NCBI GenBank assembly: GCA_041859945.1
Contig: JBFLGC010000006.1
Span: 1-64,000, forward strand
Direction of reading: 5' to 3'
DNA length: 64,000 bases
Source of the DNA: Tetragenococcus sp041859945
GTDB lineage: Bacteria; Bacillota; Bacilli; Lactobacillales; Enterococcaceae
This document shows, one piece after another, positions 7,436 to 15,960 of the stretch (position 1 is the stretch's first letter; every line of letters starts with the position of its first letter). The translations under genes and the position numbers were made by a program. Below the pieces are notes generated by a model. It was not told where the DNA came from, did no database searches, and worked only from the letters and a program-made list of their open reading frames with translations.

Positions 7436-7959
7436 TCGATTTTCCTCCCTTTGATACGGACCACTTTAGCTGGGATCCCTACAGCTGTTGCGTCCGCTGG
7501 TATATCATATAAAACGACAGCACCAGCACCGATCTTTGCGCGAGCACCGATTTTGATCGGTCCTAAAACTTGGGCATGAGCCGCGATCAAGGCCCCATCT
7601 TCTACCGTGGGATGGCGTTTGGTATGCTCTTTTCCGGTACCACCCAAGGTTACCCCATGGTACATCACAACATTATCGCCGATCTCAGCCGTCTCGCCGA
7701 TCACCGTCCCCATGCCATGGTCGATAAAGACACCTTGACCGATGATGGCTCCGGGATGGATCTCGATGCCCGTCACAAAACGCCAAAACTGCGCATTGAT
7801 TTTGGCCAGTAAATACCATTTATGTTGGTATAAAAAATGCGAGAGACGATGCCAAAATAAAGCCTGAAAACCGGCATGTGTCAAGACTATCTCTAAACTT
7901 GATTTAACCGAGGGATCATTGTCTTTTGCGGCATCTATCGCTTTTTGCCACCAGCCCAT
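7432..7959 (-). CDS. cysE: Serine O-acetyltransferase
   Basis: A 175-residue left-handed beta-helix enzyme that makes O-acetylserine from serine and acetyl-CoA, the first step of cysteine synthesis. Hexapeptide repeats run through GAIIGQGVFIDHGMGTVIGETAEIGDNV and GPIKIGARAKIGAGAVVLYD (each shown in part), with the catalytic His in FIDHGMG and in MYHGVTLGG. I set the start at MGWWQKAIDAAKDND, behind AAGGGG. A 13-codon in-frame extension would run into the T-box terminator and is not credible. The cysE-cysS pairing puts cysteine supply and charging under one control. Confidence 0.95.
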   Translation of the reverse strand: MGWWQKAIDAAKDNDPSVKSSLEIVLTHAGFQALFWHRLSHFLYQHKWYLLAKINAQFWRFVTGIEIHPGAIIGQGVFIDHGMGTVIGETAEIGDNVVMYHGVTLGGTGKEHTKRHPTVEDGALIAAHAQVLGPIKIGARAKIGAGAVVLYDIPADATAVGIPAKVVRIKGRKIE

Positions 7960-7982
7960 CGTTTTCCCCTTCTTTCTAAAAC

Positions 7983-8205
7983 AAACTGCGCCTTTCACCT
8001 AGGTATTCCCTAGGTAAAAGACGCAGTTTGCGTGGTTCCACTTTTTTTCGCAGGAAAACTCCTGCCTCATAACTAGCTTAACGCGCTAGGGTCGTCTTTG
8101 ATTTTTTCAAAGCCACTCCCAGATGCATTTCCAAGTTTCTTTTAGTTGCTCGCAGCATTTCGCAACCTCTCTTAAAAAAGTCTCCTTGTACTTCGTCTGT
8201 TCTCA
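7983..8205 (-). ncRNA. T-box riboswitch, cysteine type, controlling cysE-cysS
   Basis: Read on the minus strand, the leader has a Stem I arm (GTTGC...GCAAC), a candidate specifier codon TGC (Cys) at 8125-8127, the T-box signature TGGAACCACG at 8031-8040, and a terminator whose arms AAACTGCG/CGCAGTTT (7983-8029) are followed by TTTT. Uncharged tRNA-Cys should favour the antiterminator. The lower terminator stem also contains the CCTAGG palindromes found elsewhere in the window. No separate promoter was fixed; transcription may come from gltX or its 3' end. Confidence 0.88.
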
Positions 8206-8208
8206 GTG

Positions 8209-9675
8209 TTAGTGTTCATCAATGATTTTCGTTAGTCGGGCCAAGGACTTTTCCTTACCCAAAAGTTCGATCGTTTCATCTAATTCCGGACCATGCATTT
8301 GACCCGAAACAGCGACGCGGATCGGCATATATAAGTTTTTGCCTTTGATCCCTGTTTCTTTTTGCACTGCTTTGATCGTTGCTTTGACAGTCGGTGCATC
8401 GACGGTATCAAGAGCTGCTAATTTTTCGCGGAAAGCTTTCAAAACAGTCGGTACCGTTTCGCCGGCCAAGATGTCTTGGGCAGCTTGGTCTAATTCAGGA
8501 TGTTCAATAAAGAATAAATCAGACACTTCTACGATTTGGGCCGCATAACTCATTTGCCCTTGATATAAGCTGACTAATTTTTTGACCCAAGCCAAACGTT
8601 CAGGAGAAGGCTCTGCTTCGAGGCGACGGGCTTCTTTTAAATGCGGGATACATAGATCAACTAACTCATTTAGATCCATCGCTTTGATGTAATGGTTATT
8701 GATCCATTCCAATTTCTTTGCATCAAAAGCGGCTGGTGATCTGCTCAAACGGTTCGGATCAAACAGGCGGATGATTTCTGCTTGCGAGAAGATTTCATCT
8801 TCGCCACCTGGTGTCCAGCCTAGTAAAGCAATAAAGTTGAACATCGCTTCTGGTAAATAACCTAAATCACGGTATTGTTCGATGAATTGTAAAATCGATT
8901 CATCGCGCTTACTCAATTTTTTACCAGTTTCCGAATTGATGATCAAGGTCATATGCCCAAATCTTGGTGGTTCCCAACCAAATGCTTCATAGACCATCAA
9001 TTGTTTCGGCGTATTCGCGATATGATCATCCCCACGTAGGACGTGCGTGATCTTCATCATATGGTCATCGACCGCAACGGCAAAGTTATATGTTGGCATG
9101 CCGTCACGCTTTTTGATGACAAAATCGCCACCGATATTGTCAGATTCAAAAACGATGTCTCCTTTGACGATATCATCAAAGCGATATTCCGTATTGCGAG
9201 GAACACGGAAACGGACCACCGCTTCCAAGCCCTGTGCTTCTTTTTCAGCCTGTTCTTTGGGCGTCAAGTGCGCACATTTCCCACTGTAATGTGGCATTTC
9301 GCCACGCGCACGTTGGGCTTCTCGTTCAGCTTCCAATTCTTCTTCCGTACAATAACATTTATAAGCATGATTGCTGGCCAATAATTGGTCGATCAAAGGA
9401 TCATAGATATCTTTACGTTCGGATTGACGGTAAGGACCATATTTTCCCGGCTTTTGCGGTGATTCATCCCAGTCCATCCCTAACCAAGCCAAGTTTTCTA
9501 ACTGACTCTTTTCACCATCAGCGATATTACGCTTGCTATCGGTGTCTTCGATCCTGATAACGAAGTCCCCATCATTATGCCGCGCATATAAATAATTGAA
9601 TAAGGCCGTGCGGGCATTACCGATATGGAGGTGACCCGTTGGACTTGGTGCATAACGTACACGTATTTTTGACAT
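8209..9675 (-). CDS. gltX: Glutamyl-tRNA synthetase
   Basis: A 488-residue class I synthetase. The HIGH motif is in VRYAPSPTGHLHIGNARTA and the KMSKS equivalent is KLSKRDESI. The anticodon-binding helical domain follows. The Cys pattern CYCTEEELEAER and KCAH in the middle matches bacterial GluRS with a zinc-binding insertion. I chose the second of two in-frame ATGs (MSKIRV) because AGAGGA is eight bases before it, while the first ATG is only three bases from the site. In this genus it usually sits next to the yacL-radA-dut genes; here an island of about 12 kb separates them. Confidence 0.95.
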   Translation of the reverse strand: MSKIRVRYAPSPTGHLHIGNARTALFNYLYARHNDGDFVIRIEDTDSKRNIADGEKSQLENLAWLGMDWDESPQKPGKYGPYRQSERKDIYDPLIDQLLASNHAYKCYCTEEELEAEREAQRARGEMPHYSGKCAHLTPKEQAEKEAQGLEAVVRFRVPRNTEYRFDDIVKGDIVFESDNIGGDFVIKKRDGMPTYNFAVAVDDHMMKITHVLRGDDHIANTPKQLMVYEAFGWEPPRFGHMTLIINSETGKKLSKRDESILQFIEQYRDLGYLPEAMFNFIALLGWTPGGEDEIFSQAEIIRLFDPNRLSRSPAAFDAKKLEWINNHYIKAMDLNELVDLCIPHLKEARRLEAEPSPERLAWVKKLVSLYQGQMSYAAQIVEVSDLFFIEHPELDQAAQDILAGETVPTVLKAFREKLAALDTVDAPTVKATIKAVQKETGIKGKNLYMPIRVAVSGQMHGPELDETIELLGKEKSLARLTKIIDEH

Positions 9676-9843
9676 TTTCATCTTCCTCTTCTATCAACTA
9701 GTAAATTTCATCTACTCACTTTGAATTGTACAGTTAATTGGCGAATTAGTAAAGCCAACGGGCAGGAAAATAAGAAAAAACTAGGAAAATAAAGAAGCCG
9801 AAGATGGTAATCATACGAAAAGAAAGTTAGTTGAAATTTAACT

Positions 9844-9892
9844 AGTCGAACGATATTCTCATCATTAGATGCTTTGAAGAAAATCGCTCGAC
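9844..9892. repeat. Imperfect inverted repeat at the edge of the accessory island
   Basis: AGTCGAACGAT and ATCGCTCGACT are 11-base arms with one mismatch around a 27-base loop. There is no T-run, so it is not an obvious terminator. It lies between gltX and the first accessory gene; function not known. Confidence 0.4.
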
Positions 9893-9929
9893 TATAATCT
9901 ATTAAATTTCTTACTCAAAAATTTCACAT

Positions 9930-10442
9930 TCAGTCATTCTTTTTATCTAAAAACTTTTTTAAGACCATTTCATCATCATTTACATCTCCTGTTAAAATGA
10001 AACCGAATTTTTCATACAGATGTAGGGCGATATAGTTAGTAGGCTTTGTTGATAGCGTGATGACCGGAACCTTATGAAGATCGAACTGATCGATGACCAA
10101 TTGTAAAGCTTTTGACCCATACCCCCTATTTTGATAGTGCTTATCTAGTGTGAATTGCCATAACCAGTAACGATCTTCCTCTTTGGGAATTGTTTCATCA
10201 AAAACGATAGCGGCATATCCAATTACTTTGTTATTTAAGCATATAAAATATGAGACAGCTGAGTCATTCTTATCAGCCTCTTTAATTGCTTCTGGTATAG
10301 ATAGGACTAAATTGGCCTCTACTTGGTCATTTGTAACTGTCAAACTTTCCCCCAAAAAAGAGTTATCTGTATCTACCGGTAACAAATGAATAAATTCTTT
10401 TTTGCTAAAAGAAACTTGCTTTTGTAATTGAGCTAATTTCAT
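9930..10442 (-). CDS. GNAT family N-acetyltransferase
   Basis: A 170-residue acetyltransferase. Motif A is HYQNRGYGSKALQLVIDQF near residues 105-123, preceded by the beta-strand YWLWQFTLDK and followed by LSTKPTNYIALHLYEKFGF, the usual Asn-x-x-A-x-x-x-Y/E-K-x-G-F ending. The substrate is unknown. It is the first gene of the island inserted after gltX. Its first codons (MKLAQL) lie inside a 21-bp sequence that recurs inverted on the far side of the IS element, so its 5' end may have been shaped by the insertion. GAGGA stands 12 bases before the ATG, a somewhat long spacing. Confidence 0.75.
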   Translation of the reverse strand: MKLAQLQKQVSFSKKEFIHLLPVDTDNSFLGESLTVTNDQVEANLVLSIPEAIKEADKNDSAVSYFICLNNKVIGYAAIVFDETIPKEEDRYWLWQFTLDKHYQNRGYGSKALQLVIDQFDLHKVPVITLSTKPTNYIALHLYEKFGFILTGDVNDDEMVLKKFLDKKND

Positions 10443-11930
10443 AATTTTTAGGCATCCTCAGCTATTGATATATCAATGGTTTAAAAACAACGAAAAAAAG
10501 AACCTCCCCATATGTTACAATTATGGTGTCGACTAAGACGAGTAATCACATGGAGGGGTTCCCTATGACTATTATACAACAACCGACGCTTTTTGACATT
10601 GATATTTTAGAAACTTTAGATATTCAAGAAAAATATCAAGAGATTTTCTCCCCAGTTCAAATGCATAAACTCGTGAATTTATTTTCCAAAAATACGACCG
10701 TTGGTCATCCTGTTGATATCAACTACGCAGCGGTCATTCGCTCAATCATGGCACGATTCTATGAAAAAATCGATACACAGAAAGCCTTGATCAGTCGTTT
10801 AAATAGTGATCTACGATTTAAGCTAAGTTTAGGCTTTCTGTATTCTGAACCAGTCCCGTCAGAAGCCACCTATTCACGAGTTATGAAGACACTGTCTCAA
10901 AATCTTGAGCTACTTGAGGAAATCAACGTTGATTTTTTACAGATCATTCAAGATGAATTTGATATTTTTGAAGAAAACGTGGCTTACGATGCGACTGCCA
11001 TTGAAGCACGGACAAAACATAAAAAGACCGAGAATCCAAGACTTCCAGCTACCCAAGATCAACGCAAAATGTCTACAGAAGAGATTTTAGCGACCATCCC
11101 AACCTACCCTTCATGGGGTGTAAAGAAAAATAGTAAGGGGAAAAATACTTACTGGTTCGGCTATAAAGCTACCTTAGCCGTAACGACTCAATCACAATAT
11201 ATTTTACAAATGTTGATTTCTTCGGCATTTACAGCCGACGTAAGTGTGGTTATTCCAGTTATCCGAAAGACTCATGAATTGACGCATTCTTTTAAAACTG
11301 AAGACCATTATCATGAAGGAAAGCACCATGGGTGCTTGGATAAAGGCTATGATGCGCAAGCTATCTATGAAGAGATGCATGAGGTGCACATTGAGCCAAT
11401 CATTGACATGAAACAGCTAGCCGAAAATGATGGTGAAATCGATGAAAACTGTGCTCCCACTTGTCTTTTGGAGTATGGCTACAGCTATGATAGTTACGAT
11501 AAACGCTATAATGCACTAAAATACATTCGTCCTGAAGCTCACTGTCGGGAATGTCCTCTTCGAAATGAAGGTTTATGTCAAAAAGTAATCAAGATCAAGC
11601 AAGAAACAAGCTCTAGAATGTATAACCGTCCCGCAAGGGGTACCTTATCTTGGCAAAAAATCTATAATCAACGAAGTAGTGTAGAACGTGTCAATGCCTA
11701 TTTAAAAGACTCTTATCAACTGAACCAAACAAGATTTTATAAACATAAACATGCACATGCTGAATTTTTATTAATGCAACTAGCATACAATGCTAAAACC
11801 TTTGCCACACAACGATTAAACAAGAAAAATAAAAAAGAAATAGCTGCTTGATTTTCAAAAAATTTGATATTTTGAAAATTGGACAAGTGTTTACTTTTTT
11901 AAAAAAGGCAATTATGAAATTAGCTCAATT
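10426..11930 (+). mobile_element. IS1182-like insertion sequence with 21-bp flanking inverted repeats
   Basis: One complete transposase gene is bracketed by a perfect 21-bp inverted repeat at 10426-10446 and 11910-11930. I take the repeat as the outer limit; the true element ends may lie further in, because the repeats also form the first codons of the left GNAT gene and the last codons of the right one. No target duplication could be fixed. A 14-bp palindrome, ATTGATATATCAAT, lies at 10464-10477. Confidence 0.6.
10565..11851 (+). CDS. IS1182 family transposase
   Basis: A 428-residue DDE transposase. The N-terminal DUF772-type domain contains HPVDINYAAVIRSIMARFYEK and FLYSEPVPSEATYSRVMK. The catalytic domain holds VAYDATAIEARTKHKK (first Asp), then HHGCLDKGYDAQAIYEEM (second Asp), and the C-terminal NQRSSVERVNAYLKD with the conserved Glu. 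A cysteine group, CRECPLRNEGLC, is typical of the family. The start follows GGAGGGG; a longer in-frame start 14 codons earlier lacks a ribosome binding site. The gene looks intact, so the element may still move. Confidence 0.92.
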   Translation: MTIIQQPTLFDIDILETLDIQEKYQEIFSPVQMHKLVNLFSKNTTVGHPVDINYAAVIRSIMARFYEKIDTQKALISRLNSDLRFKLSLGFLYSEPVPSEATYSRVMKTLSQNLELLEEINVDFLQIIQDEFDIFEENVAYDATAIEARTKHKKTENPRLPATQDQRKMSTEEILATIPTYPSWGVKKNSKGKNTYWFGYKATLAVTTQSQYILQMLISSAFTADVSVVIPVIRKTHELTHSFKTEDHYHEGKHHGCLDKGYDAQAIYEEMHEVHIEPIIDMKQLAENDGEIDENCAPTCLLEYGYSYDSYDKRYNALKYIRPEAHCRECPLRNEGLCQKVIKIKQETSSRMYNRPARGTLSWQKIYNQRSSVERVNAYLKDSYQLNQTRFYKHKHAHAEFLLMQLAYNAKTFATQRLNKKNKKEIAA

Positions 11931-12396
11931 CTAGTTCAATAGAACTAGATCCAATTTGACTTGGCTCATAAACGTATAAAATTTTATTGAACCCATTCGA
12001 CGTCCAAAATCTCATACCCAGATAATTTGATGCAGAGACAACTAATTCTGCTGTTTTTAACTGACAAATATCGTAGCTCTTTTCTAGCTCATCCACTGCA
12101 AGACTAGCAAACCCCAAATTTCTATAACCCTCACTGATATAAAAATGAAGGACATAAAAACTAGACGGAGAATCATCAAATACCCATAAATAACCAATAA
12201 TTTTAGTTAAGTAGTAAACGCTCAAACAATGACACGCCTCTTGAGGTAGATCTGGAATTACTCCGTTAATATTGATTAGTGGAGGCAGAGGTTCACGACC
12301 TTCTACCTGATTGAAATAAGATTTTGCCTCATCAAAAATTTTATTGAGAAAAATTTTTTCAGATTCTATCGACTTTTTTAATGTTATTAAGTTCAT
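11920..12396 (-). CDS. GNAT family N-acetyltransferase
   Basis: A 158-residue acetyltransferase-like protein. The core reads FYISEGYRNLGFASLAVDEL (motif A near residues 88-107) and VSASNYLGMRFWTSNGF near 123-139. The N-terminal third shows no strong signature. Its last three codons and stop fall in the 21-bp repeat that flanks the IS element. A 9-codon leader ORF with a strong ribosome binding site and a 24-bp palindrome lie upstream, suggesting regulated expression. GAGGAG is seven bases before the ATG. Substrate unknown. Confidence 0.65.
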   Translation of the reverse strand: MNLITLKKSIESEKIFLNKIFDEAKSYFNQVEGREPLPPLININGVIPDLPQEACHCLSVYYLTKIIGYLWVFDDSPSSFYVLHFYISEGYRNLGFASLAVDELEKSYDICQLKTAELVVSASNYLGMRFWTSNGFNKILYVYEPSQIGSSSIELELS

Positions 12397-12425
12397 CTAT
12401 AAACTCCTCATTAAATAATTTAAAA

Positions 12426-12455
12426 TTATCTAATAGAAAATGTTGGTCTACCCAT
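12426..12455 (-). CDS. Candidate 9-residue leader peptide upstream of the GNAT gene
   Basis: ATG then MGRPTFSIR and TAA, with AGGAGG five bases before the ATG, a better ribosome binding site than that of the gene it precedes. It ends 30 bases before the GNAT start. Such leaders can control a downstream gene through ribosome position. No peptide family is recognised. Confidence 0.4.
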   Translation of the reverse strand: MGRPTFSIR

Positions 12456-12497
12456 GTTGTCCTCCTTTTTTATTTTTTCTACCAATTTTATCATATC

Positions 12498-12521
12498 GTA
12501 AACGGTTTTAAAACCGTTTAC
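12498..12521. promoter_or_regulatory. 24-bp perfect palindrome upstream of the GNAT leader
   Basis: Half-site GTAAACGGTTTT repeated in exact inversion, with T6 on the plus strand after it. Read on the minus strand it covers the expected -35 region ahead of the leader ORF, so it may be an operator; read on the plus strand it could be a terminator for transcripts leaving the IS. Which one applies cannot be decided here. Confidence 0.5.
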
Positions 12522-12548
12522 TTTTTTAATCTATAGTGAATATTATAT

Positions 12549-12594
12549 TTGAACTAAGACAAGCTTCATGATATAATTATTCATATAATTATAT
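12549..12594 (+). promoter_or_regulatory. Promoter and palindromic operator of the first mazEF module
   Basis: -35 TTGAAC, 17-base spacer, -10 TATAAT at 12572-12577. The -10 lies in a 24-bp palindrome at 12571-12594: ATATAATTAT, TCAT, ATAATTATAT. The same layout with 20 of 24 identical bases recurs before the second module near 34.4 kb. AbrB-type antitoxins repress at such sites. Confidence 0.75.
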
Positions 12595-12608
12595 AGGAGG
12601 CTACATCC

Positions 12609-12857
12609 ATGAAAGTTAAATCGCGCAAACAAGGTACTTCTCTCGTTTTGACGATTCCCTCTCAGTACCACATCAAAGAACATCAAGACTTTGAAGTGAA
12701 GCAACTTTCTGACGGATCACTGCTTTTTCGTCCTGTAGACAATCATACTTATCCGCCAATATGGGAAGATGATCCTAAAGATATTTATTTGTTTAACGAA
12801 GAAATGGGTTCTTATGATGATGGAGGAAACTATGGACGAGAAAACATTGACTATTAG
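12609..12857 (+). CDS. MazE-like antitoxin (AbrB/SpoVT fold)
   Basis: An 82-residue protein with an N-terminal swapped-hairpin DNA-binding domain (MKVKSRKQGTSLVLTIPSQY) and an acidic C-terminal tail (EDDPKDIYLFNEEMGSYDD) that should wrap the toxin. It is the first gene of a two-gene operon and overlaps the toxin by 26 bases, the usual toxin-antitoxin arrangement. GGAGG precedes the ATG, and the operator palindrome ends 14 bases before the start. A paralogue lies at 34403-34639. Confidence 0.85.
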   Translation: MKVKSRKQGTSLVLTIPSQYHIKEHQDFEVKQLSDGSLLFRPVDNHTYPPIWEDDPKDIYLFNEEMGSYDDGGNYGRENIDY

Positions 12858-13185
12858 GCAAGGAGCGATCTATTGGGTAAACGCTGAACCTCATTTGCGA
12901 CGTGAAGAAGGAGGACATCACCAAAAAGGGAACATCCGCCGACCAGTTGTCGTTGTCTCTAACGAAACTTATAATCAAAATGGCCTGGCTATTGTTTTCC
13001 CAATTACGTCAAATCAGAAAAAAAGTCGGTATCTGCTTCCCATAACGCTTAAAAAACCTTCACAAATCCTGCTTACTCAAATATTAGGCTACGATATGCT
13101 GGCACGAGAGGCTGAATATATGGGCTTTGACCTTACGCCCCGGCAACTGGCTTATCTAAAAGAAATTTTGATCCATATGGTTTAA
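12832..13185 (+). CDS. MazF/PemK-family mRNA interferase toxin
   Basis: A 117-residue toxin of the CcdB/PemK fold that should cut RNA at short sequences. Signatures are IRQGAIYWVNAEP (residues 7-19), NIRRPVVVVSNETYN, VFPITSNQK and the C-terminal LTQILGYDMLAREAEYMGF. It starts at the ATG behind GGAGG inside the end of the antitoxin gene; an upstream in-frame start would overlap the antitoxin much further and lacks a site. Cleavage sequence unknown. It shares family and gene order with 34629-35000. Confidence 0.85.
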   Translation: MDEKTLTIRQGAIYWVNAEPHLRREEGGHHQKGNIRRPVVVVSNETYNQNGLAIVFPITSNQKKSRYLLPITLKKPSQILLTQILGYDMLAREAEYMGFDLTPRQLAYLKEILIHMV

Positions 13186-13224
13186 ACCACCAACAAAGGC
13201 GCTCAAGCGGCTTTGTTGGTGGTT
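13185..13224. terminator. Bidirectional terminator between mazF and the MATE gene
   Basis: Perfect 14-bp arms AACCACCAACAAAG/CTTTGTTGGTGGTT around a 12-base loop. It overlaps the stop of the toxin on one strand and the last codons of the MATE transporter on the other. Confidence 0.8.
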
Positions 13225-14516
13225 ATTTTGCGATACTTCCAGAAGAACAAGCCACTCAAGACTAAAAAATTAGCACTATAAGCAGCAAACAAACTAAAAA
13301 TAGTCAGGGCGTTTGTTTTGGTGAGCATAAACATCACACCGACGATCCCCAAATTGACGATGGCGGTACAGATAAAGACATAGCGGCTTGCGTCCATGGT
13401 TTGTAAAACATACTTGATGATTTCATAGAAGGTCGTTGGGATGGCGACGAGGATAATGAACAATTGATAAGGGAAAACCGCTTCGATCAATTTTTGATCA
13501 GCGGTAAATAGTTGCATGACAACAGGTGAAAAGACCGCCAACAAGATAGCTACGGCAAAATACCAGCCATTAGCGACTTTTAGCATATAGTTGGTCAACT
13601 GGCGGATCTTGACCGGATTTTTTTCACCGAGCGCTTCTCCGACAAAGACCGTGGCCGCATTACCATAGACATAAGTGGCGATCTTCATGATTCCGATCAA
13701 GCTGCACAAGAGGCTATATAGAGAAAAAGCGAACAAGCCCATACGTGCCGCTAAAGCATCGAGAGCGATGATGAAGAGCGTCCCTTCCAAAATTTCTTCC
13801 ATTCCAATCGGTAGCCCTTTTGAAACTAGTAATTTTTGTTGGCAAGCCCTGGCCTTTCTTGCTTGACTGAGCAGCTTTCGCGTCAAAAAAGCATACAAAA
13901 GCAGTTGGGCCAAGAGGAGCAATACGCTAGCCACAGCCGCACCGCTGACGCCCCAGTCAAACACATTGATAAACAAATAACTCAAGCCGACTTGCAGGAT
14001 CGAAGTGAAAATCGAGAGATACAAAATCAAAGAGGTCCGTTTTTCGATTTTCATAATACCTGTAAAGGAAAAAATACTGATTTGTAAAAATAGACTGGGT
14101 GCTTGGATCACTAAATACCGACTAGCACTCGCCAAAAGTTCGCCTTCAAAACCATAGACGTTTTTTAAAAAAAGCGTATGAAAAAGCACGATCGCCAACA
14201 AAAAACTGCCACCCACTTTGCCATTGATGGCAAATATCGATTGGATCAGTTCATGCAATTTTTGCTCATCATGACGACCGAGTGCCTTGGCTGATTCTAT
14301 GTTAAAGATCACACTAAAAGCGCCAAAAATTCCTGCTAAGGCATACAACAAATTATCAACAGCCGCAATCGACGCCAAAGCATCCAAAGACGTCCGTGTT
14401 GCAAAAGACAAAGAGATCCGGCTGATCAATAATTCCAAAGCATTCATCGCAATCAAAGGCAGGACAAATTCCCAGATGGCTTGTTTTTCTTTTTTCAATG
14501 ATAGATCCTCATTCAT
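13203..14516 (-). CDS. MATE family efflux transporter
   Basis: A 437-residue membrane protein with about 12 transmembrane segments, of the MatE fold. Recognisable pieces are IWEFVLPLIAMNALELLISR at the start, WGVSGAAVASVLLLLAQLLL mid-protein and VFVGEALGEKNPVKIRQLT in the second half. MATE proteins export drugs or metabolites with Na+ or H+. It is the last gene of a transport operon, four bases after an ABC-2 permease. That position suggests it serves the same unknown compound as the ABC genes, which is inference. Confidence 0.8.
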   Translation of the reverse strand: MNEDLSLKKEKQAIWEFVLPLIAMNALELLISRISLSFATRTSLDALASIAAVDNLLYALAGIFGAFSVIFNIESAKALGRHDEQKLHELIQSIFAINGKVGGSFLLAIVLFHTLFLKNVYGFEGELLASASRYLVIQAPSLFLQISIFSFTGIMKIEKRTSLILYLSIFTSILQVGLSYLFINVFDWGVSGAAVASVLLLLAQLLLYAFLTRKLLSQARKARACQQKLLVSKGLPIGMEEILEGTLFIIALDALAARMGLFAFSLYSLLCSLIGIMKIATYVYGNAATVFVGEALGEKNPVKIRQLTNYMLKVANGWYFAVAILLAVFSPVVMQLFTADQKLIEAVFPYQLFIILVAIPTTFYEIIKYVLQTMDASRYVFICTAIVNLGIVGVMFMLTKTNALTIFSLFAAYSANFLVLSGLFFWKYRKITTNKAA

Positions 14517-14519
14517 TTT

Positions 14520-15209
14520 CTACAACGTCCCACTCAATTTCTTTACCGCCAGCTTCTGCGAAAAGAAGCAACCAACAAGCAAGATAACGGCTAAAATCGC
14601 TAGGATCCCTACTGCTTGAAACGAACTTGTCACTTGCACCAGCCAATAACTATAGGCAAATTTAGTCGCTAATGGTGTGACCATACCGGAAAGAAAAATC
14701 GAGAGTGTATAAAACAAATCGACCATGGTAGCCACGCGCTCGAAACGTACCGTCAAAGCAATGATCCCGACAAAAGCTAGCAAGGTGATGCCTAAATGCA
14801 CCAGTAGCACTACAACTCCGCGCCTAGTAAAGACGGTGCCTACCAATTCAGGAATCAAGTACGGATTGAAGAGGAACAAAAAGAGGAGCAAGCTCAAAAG
14901 GCCATACACCAAGTAGGCGGCCGAGCGCCGCAAATAAATAACCCAGAGCGAAGTATCCGTGGTAACAAGGCCGACAAATTGATCGGAACGGATCTCAGTC
15001 TCTAGTTCTGCGACGCCTTCGTTAATGATCGTCCAGCCTAGATACCACAGGGCAAAAAGGAAGACATTTACCGACTTTTCGGCAAAAGCGCTGATCGCTA
15101 AGATACCATACAAGAAAATAAAATCTTCCACCGTTTCGAGAACGGCATCAAAACCATAATTTTTCTTCAAGGCAAAGAAACGCCCGATTTCACTGGTTAA
15201 TTTAGACAC
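14520..15209 (-). CDS. ABC-2 type permease subunit
   Basis: A 229-residue membrane protein with about six hydrophobic segments, the layout of ABC-2 exporters. Helices are seen at FIFLYGILAISAF, ALWYLGWTII, GLLSLLLFLFLF, VLLVHLGITLLAFVGIIAL and ILAILAVILLVGCF. No sequence signature names a substrate. It overlaps the next permease gene by eight bases and should form a complex with it and with the ATPase two genes upstream. Confidence 0.7.
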   Translation of the reverse strand: MSKLTSEIGRFFALKKNYGFDAVLETVEDFIFLYGILAISAFAEKSVNVFLFALWYLGWTIINEGVAELETEIRSDQFVGLVTTDTSLWVIYLRRSAAYLVYGLLSLLLFLFLFNPYLIPELVGTVFTRRGVVVLLVHLGITLLAFVGIIALTVRFERVATMVDLFYTLSIFLSGMVTPLATKFAYSYWLVQVTSSFQAVGILAILAVILLVGCFFSQKLAVKKLSGTL

Positions 15210-15960
15210 TGAACAGGCCTCCTTTTTTTAGGGCTTTTTGTAAACAGAAATGGAAGATCAAAAGGCCACTCCCCCAATAAAAGGCCGCTTTGACCAAAAT
15301 CAAGAGCACTGCTTGCCAGATGATTTGATCATTCATGAAACCTACGATCACTTGGTTAAAATCTACAAAAGGAAAGAGCGTCGCAAGCCCTCGAAAAACC
15401 CCTAGTTTTTCCAAAGGCAAGGTCATGCCGGTAAAAAAGAGCAGGTAATAATTTAGCACGCCGACCAAGCTTGAGGTCCGCTTGAACAGCAAGACAAAGC
15501 CGGAAAACAAAAAGCCAACCCCGTATAGAGCAAAGATGATCACATAACTAAGGGCGATCAGTAGGAAGAAAGTCCCGCCACCGTAAGCAAAGACCTTCAC
15601 TTGGGTCACTACAGCCAAAATCGTAAAAACCGGAATGGCTTTGAGCGTATCCACCACAACTTGGATCAAACTGCGTTGTAAGAGGACTTGGATGATCGAT
15701 GTCCGACTTTGCAAAATCGTGATCAAGGTCCGATCGAGCAACTCATCTTCCAAAATATACGTGGGCATACTGGTCGAATGCGTCGCAAAATACCAGCAAA
15801 AGAGCATGAAGAAAATAACAAAAGGATCGCTGCCGTCAAAGTAGTTCAAGAAACCAGCAAATAAAATCACCAGCGACAAATTGGCAAAAATCAAATTGAA
15901 GCGATAATTCATCAATTCTTTGATTTCTCGCGTCAATTCTGAAACAAAACTAGCCCACAT
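15202..15960 (-). CDS. ABC-2 type permease subunit
   Basis: A 252-residue protein with six hydrophobic segments. The pattern around LILEDELLDR-type text (here PTYILEDELLDRTLITILQS) and the later LLFFTGMTLPLEKLG resembles ABC-2 permeases, which often show a loop, a long TM5 and a G-x-x-x-P turn. It overlaps the ATPase gene by 11 bases and the second permease by eight. Two permeases with one ATPase make a plausible heterodimeric exporter. Confidence 0.75.
   Translation of the reverse strand: MWASFVSELTREIKELMNYRFNLIFANLSLVILFAGFLNYFDGSDPFVIFFMLFCWYFATHSTSMPTYILEDELLDRTLITILQSRTSIIQVLLQRSLIQVVVDTLKAIPVFTILAVVTQVKVFAYGGGTFFLLIALSYVIIFALYGVGFLFSGFVLLFKRTSSLVGVLNYYLLFFTGMTLPLEKLGVFRGLATLFPFVDFNQVIVGFMNDQIIWQAVLLILVKAAFYWGSGLLIFHFCLQKALKKGGLFSV

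Noticed and set aside
7960..7998. Longer start for cysE
   Set aside because: The extra codons come from the T-box terminator stem.
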